Shown here piece by piece: positions 26,201 through 34,343 of a stretch of DNA of 64,000 nucleotides. The first letter of the stretch is position 1. The number at the start of each line of letters is the position of its first letter. The stretch is from Nocardia sp. CY41. GTDB taxonomy: Bacteria > Actinomycetota > Actinomycetes > Mycobacteriales > Mycobacteriaceae. Both the position numbers and the translations under genes were made by a program. The stretch lies in assembly GCF_009829325.1 (NCBI RefSeq), contig NZ_VUOS01000007.1, positions 186,001-250,000 of the forward strand. Reading direction: 5' to 3'. Below the pieces are notes generated by a model. It was not told the DNA's origin and did no database searches. It saw only the letters and a list, made by a program, of their open reading frames with translations.

Positions 26201-29200
26201 TGTTGGGCGTCGAGTCGATCGGCGTGCACGACAACTTCTTCACCCACGGCGGCGATTCCATCCTCGCGTTGGCCGTGCGTACCGCGGCCGAGCGCGCCGG
26301 GCTCTACTTCGACGTCGACGCCTTCTACCAGGCGCCGACCATCGCCGAGCTGGCCCGTGTCGTGCGCGACGACCGGCGCGAGGACCGCGAGCTCGTCGCG
26401 GCGCCCCTGCAGACGGTGCCGCTGATCGACCGGGCCGCGCTGCACCAAGCCGAGGACGCCTTCCCGGCGACGGCTCTGCAACTGGGCATGCTGTATCACA
26501 GCATCGAGCGCACCGACTCGGTCACCTATAAGGACGCGTTCCGCTATCGGCTCGAAATTCCCTGGGACGCGGCGCAGTTCCGGCAGGCCGTGGACCGGCT
26601 GGTACGGCGGCAGCCTGCGCTGCGCTCGTCGTTCGAGCTGAGCAGGCATTCGGTCCCGCTGCAGATCGTGCACGTCGCGCCGCCCTACGAGGTCGAAATC
26701 ATCGACCTGGGGGAGCTGGACGAGGCGGACGGCGAGGACCTGATCGAGATCTATCTGCAGGAGCGCACCCACGCCCAGTACGACATCTCGGCGGCCCCGC
26801 TGTTCGCCATCCGGGCATTCGTCCGTCCCGGCCCGCAGGAACCGGTCGGCACGGTGGACCTGGTGCTGAGCTTCCACCACGCCATCCTGGACGGCTGGAG
26901 CGTCGCCACGTCGGTGCTGGAACTGCTGCTGGACTACCTCAACCACCTCGGCATGACCCGGACCCAGGTGGAGGCCACCCCGCATCCGGCCACCGTGCTG
27001 GCCGAGTACGCGCAGGCCGAGCAGGTCGCGGCGCACGACCCCGCGGCCCGCGCGTACTGGCGGACCGCGCTGGCCGGGGCCGAACCCACCGCGCTCACCG
27101 CGCTCGGGGTGCACCAGCCGGTGGTCGCGGGCGTGCCGCAGGCCCGGGCGCTGGTGCCGCGCGCGCTGGCCGAACGGGTGTCGGCGTTCGCCACGCGCCA
27201 CCAGGTTCCGGAGAAATCGGTCTATCTGGCCGCGCACTGCCTGGCGCTGCGGGCGCTCACCGGCCGTACGGACGTCACCACCGGCGTGGTGAGCCACGGC
27301 CGCCCCGACCGGGCCGGCGCCGAACGCGTGGCGGGATTGTTCCTCAACACGCTGCCGATCCGGTTGGACAGCACCGCCACCACCTGGCGCGCCGCGGTGG
27401 AGCAACTCGCCCGGCGCGAGCGCGAGGCCTACCCGTTCCGCCGCTACCCGCTGCGGTCGATCCTCGCCGACGGCGGGCCGGTCTTCGAGACGGCGTTCAA
27501 CTTCGTCAACTATCACGTCTTCCAGCCCATGCTGGTGCTGGACGGGGTGCGCCTGCTGGACTTCGACGCACGGGAGGAGACCAACTTCCAGTTGCTGGTG
27601 ACCGCGGCCACCGACCCGCGCGACGGCCGGATGTGGTTGCGGGTCGACGGCGATCACACGCTGACCGCCGAGCAGTGCGAGACCGTGGCGCTGACCCAGC
27701 TGCGCATGCTGGCCGGTCTCGTCGCCGATCCCGACGGGCCGATCGATCGCGGCGTCGGTCCCGCTACCGCGCGCGACGTGGGCACGCTGGTGGCGGAGGC
27801 GGCCGCGCTCAACCCCGCCCGCGTCGCCCTGGCCGGTGACGACGAATCGGTCACCTACGACGAGATGATCGAGCGGTCCGATCGCCTGGCCCGGCGCCTG
27901 GTAGGCCTCGGGGTGTCGCCGGGCGACCGGGTCGGCATCCTGATGGGGCGCCGACCGCAGCTGGTGCTGCTCGTACTCGCCCTGACCCGGATCGGCGCCG
28001 CGTGCGTCCCGCTGGACGTCAGCTACCCGCGGGCCAGGCTGAATCTGATGATCGACCGCGCCCGCCCGCACCGGGTGATCGCCGACAGCGCTTATCGCGA
28101 CATCGTCGACGACGCCGCCTTGGTGCTGGACAGCGCCGTGCTCTTCGACGACTCCGTGCCCGCCGCCGAGGTCGTGCTGCCGGACCACGTCTCGCCCGAC
28201 GCGGTGGCGTACGTGTTGTTCACCTCGGGGTCAACCGGGGAACCCAAGGGCGTCGCGATGCCGCACCGCGGCTTGACCTCCCTGGTGGACTGGCAGAATC
28301 GCGCGGTCACCGGCACCGGCCTGCTGAGCACACTGCAATTGGCGCCGTTGAGTTTCGACGTTTCGTTCCAGGAGATCTTCACCACCCTCGCGGCCGGTGC
28401 AACGCTGCGGGTGAGCTCGGCCGATCTGCGCTCGAACGTCGAGCAGTTGTTGCACACGGTGGTGGAGGAGGGCATCGAACGGCTGTTCCTGCCGTATGTG
28501 GCCTTGCAGGCGTTCGCCGAGGCCGCCGTGGGGCGGCGGATGTTCCCGACCGAGCTCAAGGTGCTGATCTCCTCCGGCGAACAGCTGCGCATCACCGATG
28601 AGATCCGCGCGCTGTGCAAAGTGGTGCCGGGCCTGGTGCTGGAGAACCAATACGGCCCCACCGAATCCCACGTCGCGACCAAGTTCACGCTCACGGGTCC
28701 GGCCGACGAGTTCCCCGCGCTGCCGCCCATCGGCCGCGCCGTCGACGGTGACACCGTCGAACTGCTCGACAGCGCCCTGCGGCCGGTGCCGGACGGCGTG
28801 ATCGGCGAGATCTACCTCGGCGGCCGCAGCATCGCCCGCGGCTACGAGGGCAGGCCCGCGCTCACCGCACAGCGGTTCGTCGCCACGCACGCGGGCGGCA
28901 TCCGCTACCGCACCGGAGACCTCGGTGTCCGGTTGTTCTCCGGCGACATCGTCTGCCTCGGCCGCAGCGACAGCCAGGTCAAGATCCGCGGGTTCCGGGT
29001 GGAGCCGGCCGAAGTGGAACTGTGCATCCTCGGCCTGGTCGAGAAGTTCCCCGGCATCACCGAGGCCGCCGTCGTGGCCCGCGGTTTCGGCGGCATCGAC
29101 GGCTCGCTGATCGCGTTCCTGGTCGGCGCGGCCGAGCAGACCGATCTGGCCGCGCTGCGGCACGATCTGCGTTCGATGCTGCCCGCGCACATGGTGCCGA

Positions 29201-30438
29201 CCCGGTTCGTCTGGCTCGACGAACTGCCCCGCACGCCCAGCGGCAAGCGTGACGACGCGACGCTGCGCGGCTACGGGGAGGACGCGACGGATTCGGTGTC
29301 GGCGCGACGCGAGCCCGCCGACGAGTACGAGCGGTCGGCGGTCGAATTGCTGGCCGAGTACGCGGGACTGCGCGCGATCGGCGTCGACGACGACTTCTTC
29401 GCCGCGGGCGGCACGTCGATCGGCGCGATGCGCGTGGTGATGGCGTTGTCGCGCCGCTGGGGTGTCGAGGTGCCGCTGGACGCGTTCATCGGCGCGCCCA
29501 CCGCCGCCGGGCTCGCCACGCTGGTGCGGGCGGGCGACGTCCGGCGCACGTTCGACCCGTTGGTGCCGATCAGCGTGGGCGGCGCCAAGCCGCCGCTGTT
29601 CCTGGTGCACCCGATCGGCGGGAACGTGTTGTGCTACCTGGCTCTCGCGCGGTATCTGGATCCGGATCGCCCGGTGTACGGGCTGCAGGCGGCGGGCGCA
29701 GATCCCGGTAGCACGCCGGAGAAGACCGTCGCGGCGATGGCCGAGTCGTACTTGCAGGCGGTGCGGCGGGTACATCCGACCGGCCCGTATCACTTGGCGG
29801 GCTGGTCGTTCGGCGGCTACGTCGCCCTGGAGATGGCTCGGCAGCTGCCCGAACGGGAGGTGTCCAGCGTGACGCTGCTGGACACGATGGCGCTGCGCGC
29901 CCGCACGCGGACCCCGATCCCGCAGGAGAAACTCATCCGGTGGTTCTTCCTCGAGCTGCTGTGGTACGCGCGCGGGAGTCGGTCCGCCCTGGTCGATTTC
30001 GAGCCCGACGTGCACAATTCCGAGGAGTTGGTCGCGGCGATGCTGGCGGAGTCGGTGCGGTCGGGCATTCTGCCCGCCGACAGCTCGCCGCAGGCGATCC
30101 GGCGGCTCTACGAGGTGTTCTACGCCAACTACTCGGCGATGCTGGACTACGAGCTCGCGCCGTACGACCGAGATATCACGTTGTTGCGCGCGACCGACGG
30201 GTTGCCGCCGGGCGTCGACCTGGCGCACAAGACTGTCGGCAGTATGTTCGACAGCGCGGACAACGGCTGGAAGCGGTACGCCGCCCGCCGGTTCACGGTG
30301 ATCGACGTGCCGGGCGATCACCTGAACATGATGAGCGAGCCGAATATCGGCGAGCTGGGACTGCGCCTGGACGAGGTGCTCTCGGCCGCCGACCCCGACC
30401 TGGATCGCGAGTGGGACGAATCCATGCTGGACGCCTGA
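23203..30438 (+). CDS. Two-module nonribosomal peptide synthetase (C-A-T-C-A-T-TE)
   Basis: The 2411-residue enzyme probably starts at GTG 23203, 5 bases after AGGAG. In order: C domain with HHAMIDG (base 23629); A1 with TSGSTGVPKG and NLYGPTEA; carrier domain with GGDS (26251); C2 with HHAILDG (26877); A2 with TSGSTGEPKG and NQYGPTE; carrier with GGTS (29408); thioesterase with GWSFGG (29801) and PGDHLNMM. A1 signature residues (D-V-W-H...S-L-V-D) fit serine; A2 begins D-V-Q-L and is not assigned. A C domain at the start suggests an acyl starter. No epimerase domain or MbtH gene is visible. Confidence 0.93.
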   Translation: MTFEPSATSERPPEAWPVSAYQRDVLSVAYRYAPAPVTRNAYCAFLDEPFDMARLRAVVRRALLADDALRLRFEFSEGRFWQWVSDELPEVELVDLSWASDPAAARRDWVNRANVTPSPPRQPFRIAALVDGPDHFHLYVAMHHAMIDGWGVNALWSALVDNYSRTDLSLEELAEPDPVTEQTDRGAATYRKIAAEHEEYLSSAQWVADRDALVRRFEGVVPALFSGRASTPDVDRGRQRVVVEPAFLDRIRATGFSVFAFTVSALAAYLTTIHRSEEVVIGVPMLNRHSPETFRTSGHRTNVVPLRIRVDPARPLSAVATEVAGQIRELKRYERFPYGDLARALSSDPTAPPLFDVAYSYIKMPPSDHLDKILGTLDIVNPGTVLEALNILGVEHARDGSLNLQLYYDRDVFDENFPLESVVRGIGALLVAALDRPEEPISALPLMPARERAAIAAFESGPREEFPYTTLDRLVAEVAARHPERIAIEPVAGSGENPLRYAELSALADGFAARLRALGATGNECVPVVLTRSTEMLVAIFGVLRAGCAYVPLDPDFPAARIETVLADCGARFVVAGERHRAVFYELGVTRIAPADIVPGRGIENVSHPADLSYIIYTSGSTGVPKGVMIEHRSVVNRLTWMQRRYPLHEADVILQKTPVTFDVSVWELFWWAITGARVALLEPGGERDPRRIAEAIAAHGVTVLHFVPSMLAAFVDELAADPAAVARIGSVRRVICSGEALPPALVRRFHAVFAAAGATAPQLVNLYGPTEATVDVSYFDCPADEPLDVVPIGRPIDNIDLLVLDHIGRRVPVGVPGELNIAGVGVARGYRGRPELTAAAFVDDRGVPGRRRYRTGDLARWLPDGNLEYLGRFDDQVKIRGNRITLGEVQNAMLGCAGVRAAAVVDEVSEAHGVQLVGYFVGEDVSGERIAEQLAARLPRYMVPSRLIRVDRIPLTRNGKLDRRALAEHLVLGHGAEPVVGREPRTAVEAGLAQVWQTVLGVESIGVHDNFFTHGGDSILALAVRTAAERAGLYFDVDAFYQAPTIAELARVVRDDRREDRELVAAPLQTVPLIDRAALHQAEDAFPATALQLGMLYHSIERTDSVTYKDAFRYRLEIPWDAAQFRQAVDRLVRRQPALRSSFELSRHSVPLQIVHVAPPYEVEIIDLGELDEADGEDLIEIYLQERTHAQYDISAAPLFAIRAFVRPGPQEPVGTVDLVLSFHHAILDGWSVATSVLELLLDYLNHLGMTRTQVEATPHPATVLAEYAQAEQVAAHDPAARAYWRTALAGAEPTALTALGVHQPVVAGVPQARALVPRALAERVSAFATRHQVPEKSVYLAAHCLALRALTGRTDVTTGVVSHGRPDRAGAERVAGLFLNTLPIRLDSTATTWRAAVEQLARREREAYPFRRYPLRSILADGGPVFETAFNFVNYHVFQPMLVLDGVRLLDFDAREETNFQLLVTAATDPRDGRMWLRVDGDHTLTAEQCETVALTQLRMLAGLVADPDGPIDRGVGPATARDVGTLVAEAAALNPARVALAGDDESVTYDEMIERSDRLARRLVGLGVSPGDRVGILMGRRPQLVLLVLALTRIGAACVPLDVSYPRARLNLMIDRARPHRVIADSAYRDIVDDAALVLDSAVLFDDSVPAAEVVLPDHVSPDAVAYVLFTSGSTGEPKGVAMPHRGLTSLVDWQNRAVTGTGLLSTLQLAPLSFDVSFQEIFTTLAAGATLRVSSADLRSNVEQLLHTVVEEGIERLFLPYVALQAFAEAAVGRRMFPTELKVLISSGEQLRITDEIRALCKVVPGLVLENQYGPTESHVATKFTLTGPADEFPALPPIGRAVDGDTVELLDSALRPVPDGVIGEIYLGGRSIARGYEGRPALTAQRFVATHAGGIRYRTGDLGVRLFSGDIVCLGRSDSQVKIRGFRVEPAEVELCILGLVEKFPGITEAAVVARGFGGIDGSLIAFLVGAAEQTDLAALRHDLRSMLPAHMVPTRFVWLDELPRTPSGKRDDATLRGYGEDATDSVSARREPADEYERSAVELLAEYAGLRAIGVDDDFFAAGGTSIGAMRVVMALSRRWGVEVPLDAFIGAPTAAGLATLVRAGDVRRTFDPLVPISVGGAKPPLFLVHPIGGNVLCYLALARYLDPDRPVYGLQAAGADPGSTPEKTVAAMAESYLQAVRRVHPTGPYHLAGWSFGGYVALEMARQLPEREVSSVTLLDTMALRARTRTPIPQEKLIRWFFLELLWYARGSRSALVDFEPDVHNSEELVAAMLAESVRSGILPADSSPQAIRRLYEVFYANYSAMLDYELAPYDRDITLLRATDGLPPGVDLAHKTVGSMFDSADNGWKRYAARRFTVIDVPGDHLNMMSEPNIGELGLRLDEVLSAADPDLDREWDESMLDA

Positions 30439-30445
30439 GCGTCGC

Positions 30446-30856
30446 TCACGCTTTCGCCACGGCCGCCGCCTCGCGCAGTGCGGCCGCGGTGAAGTCGTCC
30501 AAGGGGTAGAACAATTCGATGGCCGGCTCCGACAGCATCACGTCGGCGGGCGCGCCGAAGGTGGCCATCGTGCTGAACATCGACAATTCACCGACCGGCG
30601 TCCGGATCCGGATCGGTACCTCGAACGGGCTCGGCGGTGCGCCTGCTTCCGTTTCCGCCCCGCCCGCTCCGGCCGGCTGGGGGTAGGCCGACACCTCCTC
30701 GTACAGTGCGGCCAGTTCCGCGTCCCCGCTCGCGCCGACCTGCCTGCCCAACCGCTCCAGGAACAGTCCGCGCACCTGAGCGAGGTTGGCCAACCGGGCC
30801 GAGAGCCCGTCCGGGTGCAGCACCAGCAGCTGGAGCATCGCGTTCGGCGTCGTCAT
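30446..30856 (-). pseudogene. Truncated MmyB-type regulator (ligand-binding domain only)
   Basis: The frame encodes the C-terminal ligand-binding half of MmyB-like regulators: NAMLQLLVLHPDGLSARLAN, LRRR-like helix region LERLGRQVGA, IRIRTPVGELSMFSTMATFG, and ELFYPLDDFTAAALR. The N-terminal XRE helix-turn-helix, normally about 140 residues, is missing. The frame reaches a start-like ATG exactly where a plus-strand truncated gene also begins. The gene is convergent with the NRPS and ends 7 bases from it. It looks like the survivor of a deletion. Confidence 0.75.
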
Positions 30857-31097
30857 GCTCGGTGGGGCGCTCGCGCTGCTGACGATCGCCCGGCGCCCCG
30901 AGGTGCCCGCGCGTCACGCGCAGGTGGTCGTAGCGGTCAACGTGCTGTCGGCCGTCGGAATGATAGGACTGGCGGGATCGGGCGTGCTCGCGCTGACCGG
31001 CCCAGGCGTGGTGTTCCTGCTCGTCGGCGCGGTGGCGGTCGCCGCCTTCGCCGGTCTGGAATTCGCCGGTCTGCGCGCCCTGAGTGCACGGCGGTGA
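30848..31097 (+). pseudogene. C-terminal fragment of a small membrane protein
   Basis: From about 30848 the plus strand encodes FGVVMLGGALALLTIARRPE, then VLSAVGMIGLAGSGVLALTG and GVVFLLVGAVAVAAFAGLEF, three hydrophobic segments ending SARR. The upstream part of the open frame (30786-30847) is antisense to the regulator gene, so the true N-terminus is gone. The stop overlaps the GTG of the next gene (GTGA). It is interpreted as the 3' remnant of a multi-pass membrane protein. Confidence 0.6.
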
Positions 31098-31527
31098 CCG
31101 CGCACGGCGACGCCCGGTCCCGCTCGGCCGACGAGGCAGTTTTGGCGCGGTTGCTGGACGCGCAAGTCGCGGCCTGGGCGGCAGGCGACGGTGCGGCGTG
31201 CGCCGCGACCTTCACCGCCGACGCCGATTTCGTCTCGGTGATCGGCGAATTCATCCACGGAGCCCCGGACCTCGCGGAGGTGATGCAGGAAGGATTCGAC
31301 GGCTTCATGAACGGAACCCGCCTCTCCGAGCCGGAGATCACCACGATCCGCTTCCCGGCACTGGACGTGGCGATCATGGTGACCAGTGGGGTCTGGGTAC
31401 TACGTCACGGCTGCGGCGAGTGCGCGCGGAGGACAGATCCGTGCAGACCGGAGTCGCCGTGCGGCAGGACGGACGATGGTTGTTCACCTCGTTGCAGAAC
31501 ACGAGGATCGTTTCCGCCGCGTCATGA
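31094..31527 (+). pseudogene. SgcJ/EcaC (SnoaL-like) family gene with a frameshift
   Basis: The N-terminal two thirds starts at GTG 31094 and reads VLARLLDAQVAAWAAGDGAA, CAATFTADADFVSVIGEFIH, the NTF2-like fold of SgcJ/EcaC proteins. The C-terminus, VRAEDRSVQTGVAVRQDGRW then LFTSLQNTRI, lies in another frame. The switch falls at the G-run 31388-31391: adding one G gives a continuous VTSGGLGTTSR. It is either a true one-base loss or a sequencing error. These proteins are small hydrolase or isomerase-like enzymes of uncertain substrate. Confidence 0.8.
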
Positions 31528-31606
31528 GCGAGCCGCGCCACCAGGAGGCGAGGGCGTCGCCGGAAAACCTTTGCGCACGACCTCGCCTACCGGTAGAGAA
31601 ATCCGA

Positions 31607-32191
31607 ATGGAACCTCCACCCGAGATCAGGCTGCTCGTGCCGGACGACTGGGCGGTGTTCCGGCGCATCCGGCTGGCGGCGTTGGCCGATACGCCGCAGT
31701 TCTTCGGCACCACCCTGGCCGAGGCGCAGGCCCGCACCGAGAGCGGCTGGCGGCGCGCGCTGTCGGATCGGGCGCAGTTCGTCGCCGAGTCGGGCGGTGC
31801 CGAGATGGGTACGGTCGCGGGCATGCCCGACCCGGAACGCGGTGGGGTACACCTGATCTCGATGTGGGTAGCGCCGCGGGCGCGGGGTACCGGTGTGTCG
31901 GACCTGCTGGTCCGCGCGGTGCTCGACTGGGCGGTCGCGGGTGGGCACGACGTCGTCCGCTTGGAGTTCGCCGAGCACAATTTCTTCGCCGAGCGCCTGT
32001 ACCTGCGTCACGGCTTCGTGCGAACCGGGGGCGGTGGACCGATCGCCCCGGGTGATCCGCGCCGGGAATTCGAGATGGAGTGGCGGCCTCCGAGGTCCGG
32101 TTTGCCCGCCCATCCGCAGGGTATCCGGGCGGCGACGGCATCCGAGACGTCCGTCCCGCACCGCGACGCCGAGCACAGGAGACAGCCATGA
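31607..32191 (+). CDS. GNAT-family N-acetyltransferase
   Basis: The 194-residue protein starts at ATG 31607. The GNAT core is clear: strand IRLLVPDDWAVFRRIRLAAL, then LISMWVAPRARGTGVSDLLV with the acetyl-CoA pyrophosphate loop (RARGTG), and HNFFAERLYLRHGFVRTG. Residues 165-194 are an extra Pro/Arg-rich tail. The stop overlaps the next gene start by ATGA. The substrate cannot be read from sequence; small-molecule or protein amine acetylation is typical. Confidence 0.88.
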   Translation: MEPPPEIRLLVPDDWAVFRRIRLAALADTPQFFGTTLAEAQARTESGWRRALSDRAQFVAESGGAEMGTVAGMPDPERGGVHLISMWVAPRARGTGVSDLLVRAVLDWAVAGGHDVVRLEFAEHNFFAERLYLRHGFVRTGGGGPIAPGDPRREFEMEWRPPRSGLPAHPQGIRAATASETSVPHRDAEHRRQP

Positions 32192-33138
32192 ACGATCGCA
32201 AATCCGCGGACAAGGCGACCTACGACGCGCCGGGTACCGCCGATGTGCCGTCCGGGATCGGGCGGCCTTCCCAGGATGCGGCGGACGCGGTGAGCGATGC
32301 GACCAGCACGAGCGGGAACCCGGAGCCCACGGCGGACACGCCCGGCGAGGACCGCGGTGACGTCACGGGGACACCCGGTGCGGCACAGGTGCCGGAGGAC
32401 GCGGCCGTGCAGGCCAGCGGCGCCTACGGTGTGGCGCCGGAGCCCGAGACGGTGACTTCCGGGCAGGATTCGGGAGACACGGTGGCGGAGTCTCGCGGTG
32501 GCGGTGCGGGAGACGAATCAGAAGCGGTGACTTCCGCGCAGGCCCCCGAGACTGCGGCTGCGGCGGCCGGTGCCGCTGCGGGGAAGCCGGAAAGCGTGAG
32601 TTCGCGTCCGGACGACGCGGCGGAGTCCGCCGCGGCCGGAGGCAAGACCGAGACGGTGACTTCGGCGCAGATCTCGGAAGACGCGGCGGCTGAGTTCGGC
32701 GGTGCCGCCGGTACGGGCGGCAAGGCGGGAACGGAGACTTCCGCGCAGGCCCCGGAGAGCGCGGCGGCGAAAGCGGCTTCCACCGGCGCGGGCGGCAAGC
32801 CGGAGACGGTGACCTCGGCCGAAGGCCAAGCGGGTGCGGGCGGCCTCGCCGACGCGGCAGGAACCACGGAGCCGGGATCCACCGCACGGTTCTCGGCCGC
32901 GGACGCCGACCGGCGGGAGACACCGATATCGGAGTCGGTTCGACGCGCTGCCGAGCGCGCCGAACAAGTCGAGGCGGACGCCGCCGCGGCAGCCGAACGC
33001 GGCGCCGCGGGCATCCCCGGACCGGTGATTCGTCCGGGCCGCACACTGCTGGAGACGCTGCGCGACAAGCCGATCCTCGCCGCCATTCCCGCCTCCACCC
33101 TCGCGTTCATCCTCTGGCGCGCGTTCCGCCGGCGCTGA
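32188..33138 (+). CDS. Ala/Glu/Thr-rich repeat protein with C-terminal hydrophobic helix
   Basis: The 316-residue protein starts at ATG 32188 in an ATGA overlap with the acetyltransferase. Most of it is low-complexity and likely disordered. It contains at least six imperfect 20-30 residue units around GGKPETVTSA(Q)APE-type cores, for example PETVTSGQD, TETVTSAQIS, GTETSAQAPES, PETVTSAEGQ. The C-terminal region turns helical and charged (RRAAERAEQVEADAAAAAER). It ends with a hydrophobic helix ILAAIPASTLAFILWRAFRRR split by charged ends, possibly a membrane anchor. Function is unknown. Confidence 0.65.
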   Translation: MNDRKSADKATYDAPGTADVPSGIGRPSQDAADAVSDATSTSGNPEPTADTPGEDRGDVTGTPGAAQVPEDAAVQASGAYGVAPEPETVTSGQDSGDTVAESRGGGAGDESEAVTSAQAPETAAAAAGAAAGKPESVSSRPDDAAESAAAGGKTETVTSAQISEDAAAEFGGAAGTGGKAGTETSAQAPESAAAKAASTGAGGKPETVTSAEGQAGAGGLADAAGTTEPGSTARFSAADADRRETPISESVRRAAERAEQVEADAAAAAERGAAGIPGPVIRPGRTLLETLRDKPILAAIPASTLAFILWRAFRRR

Positions 33139-33146
33139 CTCGGCCC

Positions 33147-33617
33147 TCACACGCGACGTCGATAGACCTGCCGAGACCCGCCCTCCGGCCCGGGAGCCGC
33201 GTCTTCCGCGGGATGGAAGCCCATGCTCTGGTAGAACGCGCGCGCACCGCTGGCGACTGCGCCGGGATGATCAGGGCCGAAGGTGACCACTTCGAGCGTG
33301 CCCGGGGCGGGGACGTACCGTCGGATCGCGTCCGCGATCAAGGTCCGCCCGATGCCGTGCCCGCGCGCTTGTTCCGCGACGACCAGCCAGCGCACCCGGT
33401 AGACCGGCGGCCTCGGCCCGAACAGGAGGCCGCCGAGCACCTCCGCGCCCGCGGACCGGGCGACCAGCGCGGTACCCCGCTCCACGTGCCGCAGCACGGC
33501 GGCACGGAATTCGGCGTCGTCGGCGGTCGCGCCGAACCAGTGCTCGACCTGACCCGCCAGTTCGGATAAACCGGCGAGGTCGTCCTCCCGCGCAAGCCTG
33601 ACAATCATCCGCGTCAT
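33147..33617 (-). CDS. GNAT-family N-acetyltransferase
   Basis: The 156-residue protein starts at ATG 33617 (MTRMIVRLAREDDLAGLSEL). The acetyl-CoA site is RWLVVAEQARGHGIGRTLIA with the Q/RxxGxG/A signature, followed by LEVVTFGPDHPGAVASGARA and FYQSMGFHPAE. It is convergent with the repeat-protein gene, 8 bases away. It is followed in the upstream direction by the broken NUDIX gene on the same strand. The substrate is unknown. Confidence 0.87.
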   Translation of the reverse strand: MTRMIVRLAREDDLAGLSELAGQVEHWFGATADDAEFRAAVLRHVERGTALVARSAGAEVLGGLLFGPRPPVYRVRWLVVAEQARGHGIGRTLIADAIRRYVPAPGTLEVVTFGPDHPGAVASGARAFYQSMGFHPAEDAAPGPEGGSRQVYRRRV

Positions 33618-33657
33618 CGTGACAGCATCGGCCGGCTCCGTCGACTCGGGGGCGGCC

Positions 33658-34221
33658 TCAGCCGGTGCGCCGCCCGAGCGCGCCGTCGAGTTCGGTGAGG
33701 AATCGTTCGAGGTGAGGGTCGGTGTCGGGGAGAGCGAAATCCGCGACGTCGCACCAACGCGCTCCGTCGAATTCGCGCGGATCGAGGGCGTGGCCGTGGG
33801 CGCGGTCGCCGCGGATGACGTACCAGAGGCTGACGTCCTCGTGAGCGTCGGAGCCGACCGTGGTGGTGACGGTGAGGAACAGCGGATCGGGTCCGATGAC
33901 GTCGAACCGCGCCTGGATGCCGATTTCCTCGGCCGCTTCGCGCCGCGCGGTCTCGAGCGGATGCTCGCCGGGATCGACGTGCCCGCCGGTCGGCAACCAC
34001 AGCCCGGAGCGGCGGTGCTGCCCGAGCAGCACCGCCCGCGCGCGCGGATCGACCAGTACGACATAGGAGACCAGATGCCGCGGCGGCGTGGCAGGTTTGA
34101 GCCGCCGGAAAATGTCGTCGGTCGACGCAAGTCAGGCGAGCGTCGTGTCGAGGTGCTGCTGCTCGAGCCCGTCGAGCGGCGCGATCCGGCGCACGACGTC
34201 GACGACCACGGCGGAATGCAT
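33658..34221 (-). pseudogene. NUDIX hydrolase with an in-frame TGA
   Basis: The C-terminal part holds a complete Nudix box: GGHVDPGEHPLETARREAAE followed by EIGI. Upstream, the same frame contains RRLKPATPPRHLVSYVVLVD and, before TGA 34134-34132, a plausible native N-terminus from ATG 34221: MHSAVVVDVVRRIAPLDGLE then QQHLDTTLA. One in-frame TGA, where Trp is expected, splits an otherwise continuous 187-codon gene. A downstream GTG at 34032 could still give a 124-residue product. Nonsense mutation or sequencing error are the two readings. Confidence 0.8.
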
Positions 34222-34343
34222 GGCACGCACTGTAACGCCGGGCACCGACAGCTTCGGTTCCGCTCGACGCGTGTTCTTTCGCAATTCACTCGGCGCGGCA
34301 CCGAGATGCGGCCCGGCGCCATAAGACCCGGGCCGCTGACCAC

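Noticed and set aside
25426..30321. Long minus-strand frames of 920 and 696 codons opposite the NRPS
   Set aside because: They are shadows of a high-GC gene: His/Arg/Gly-rich products with no domains, against an unmistakable NRPS on the plus strand.
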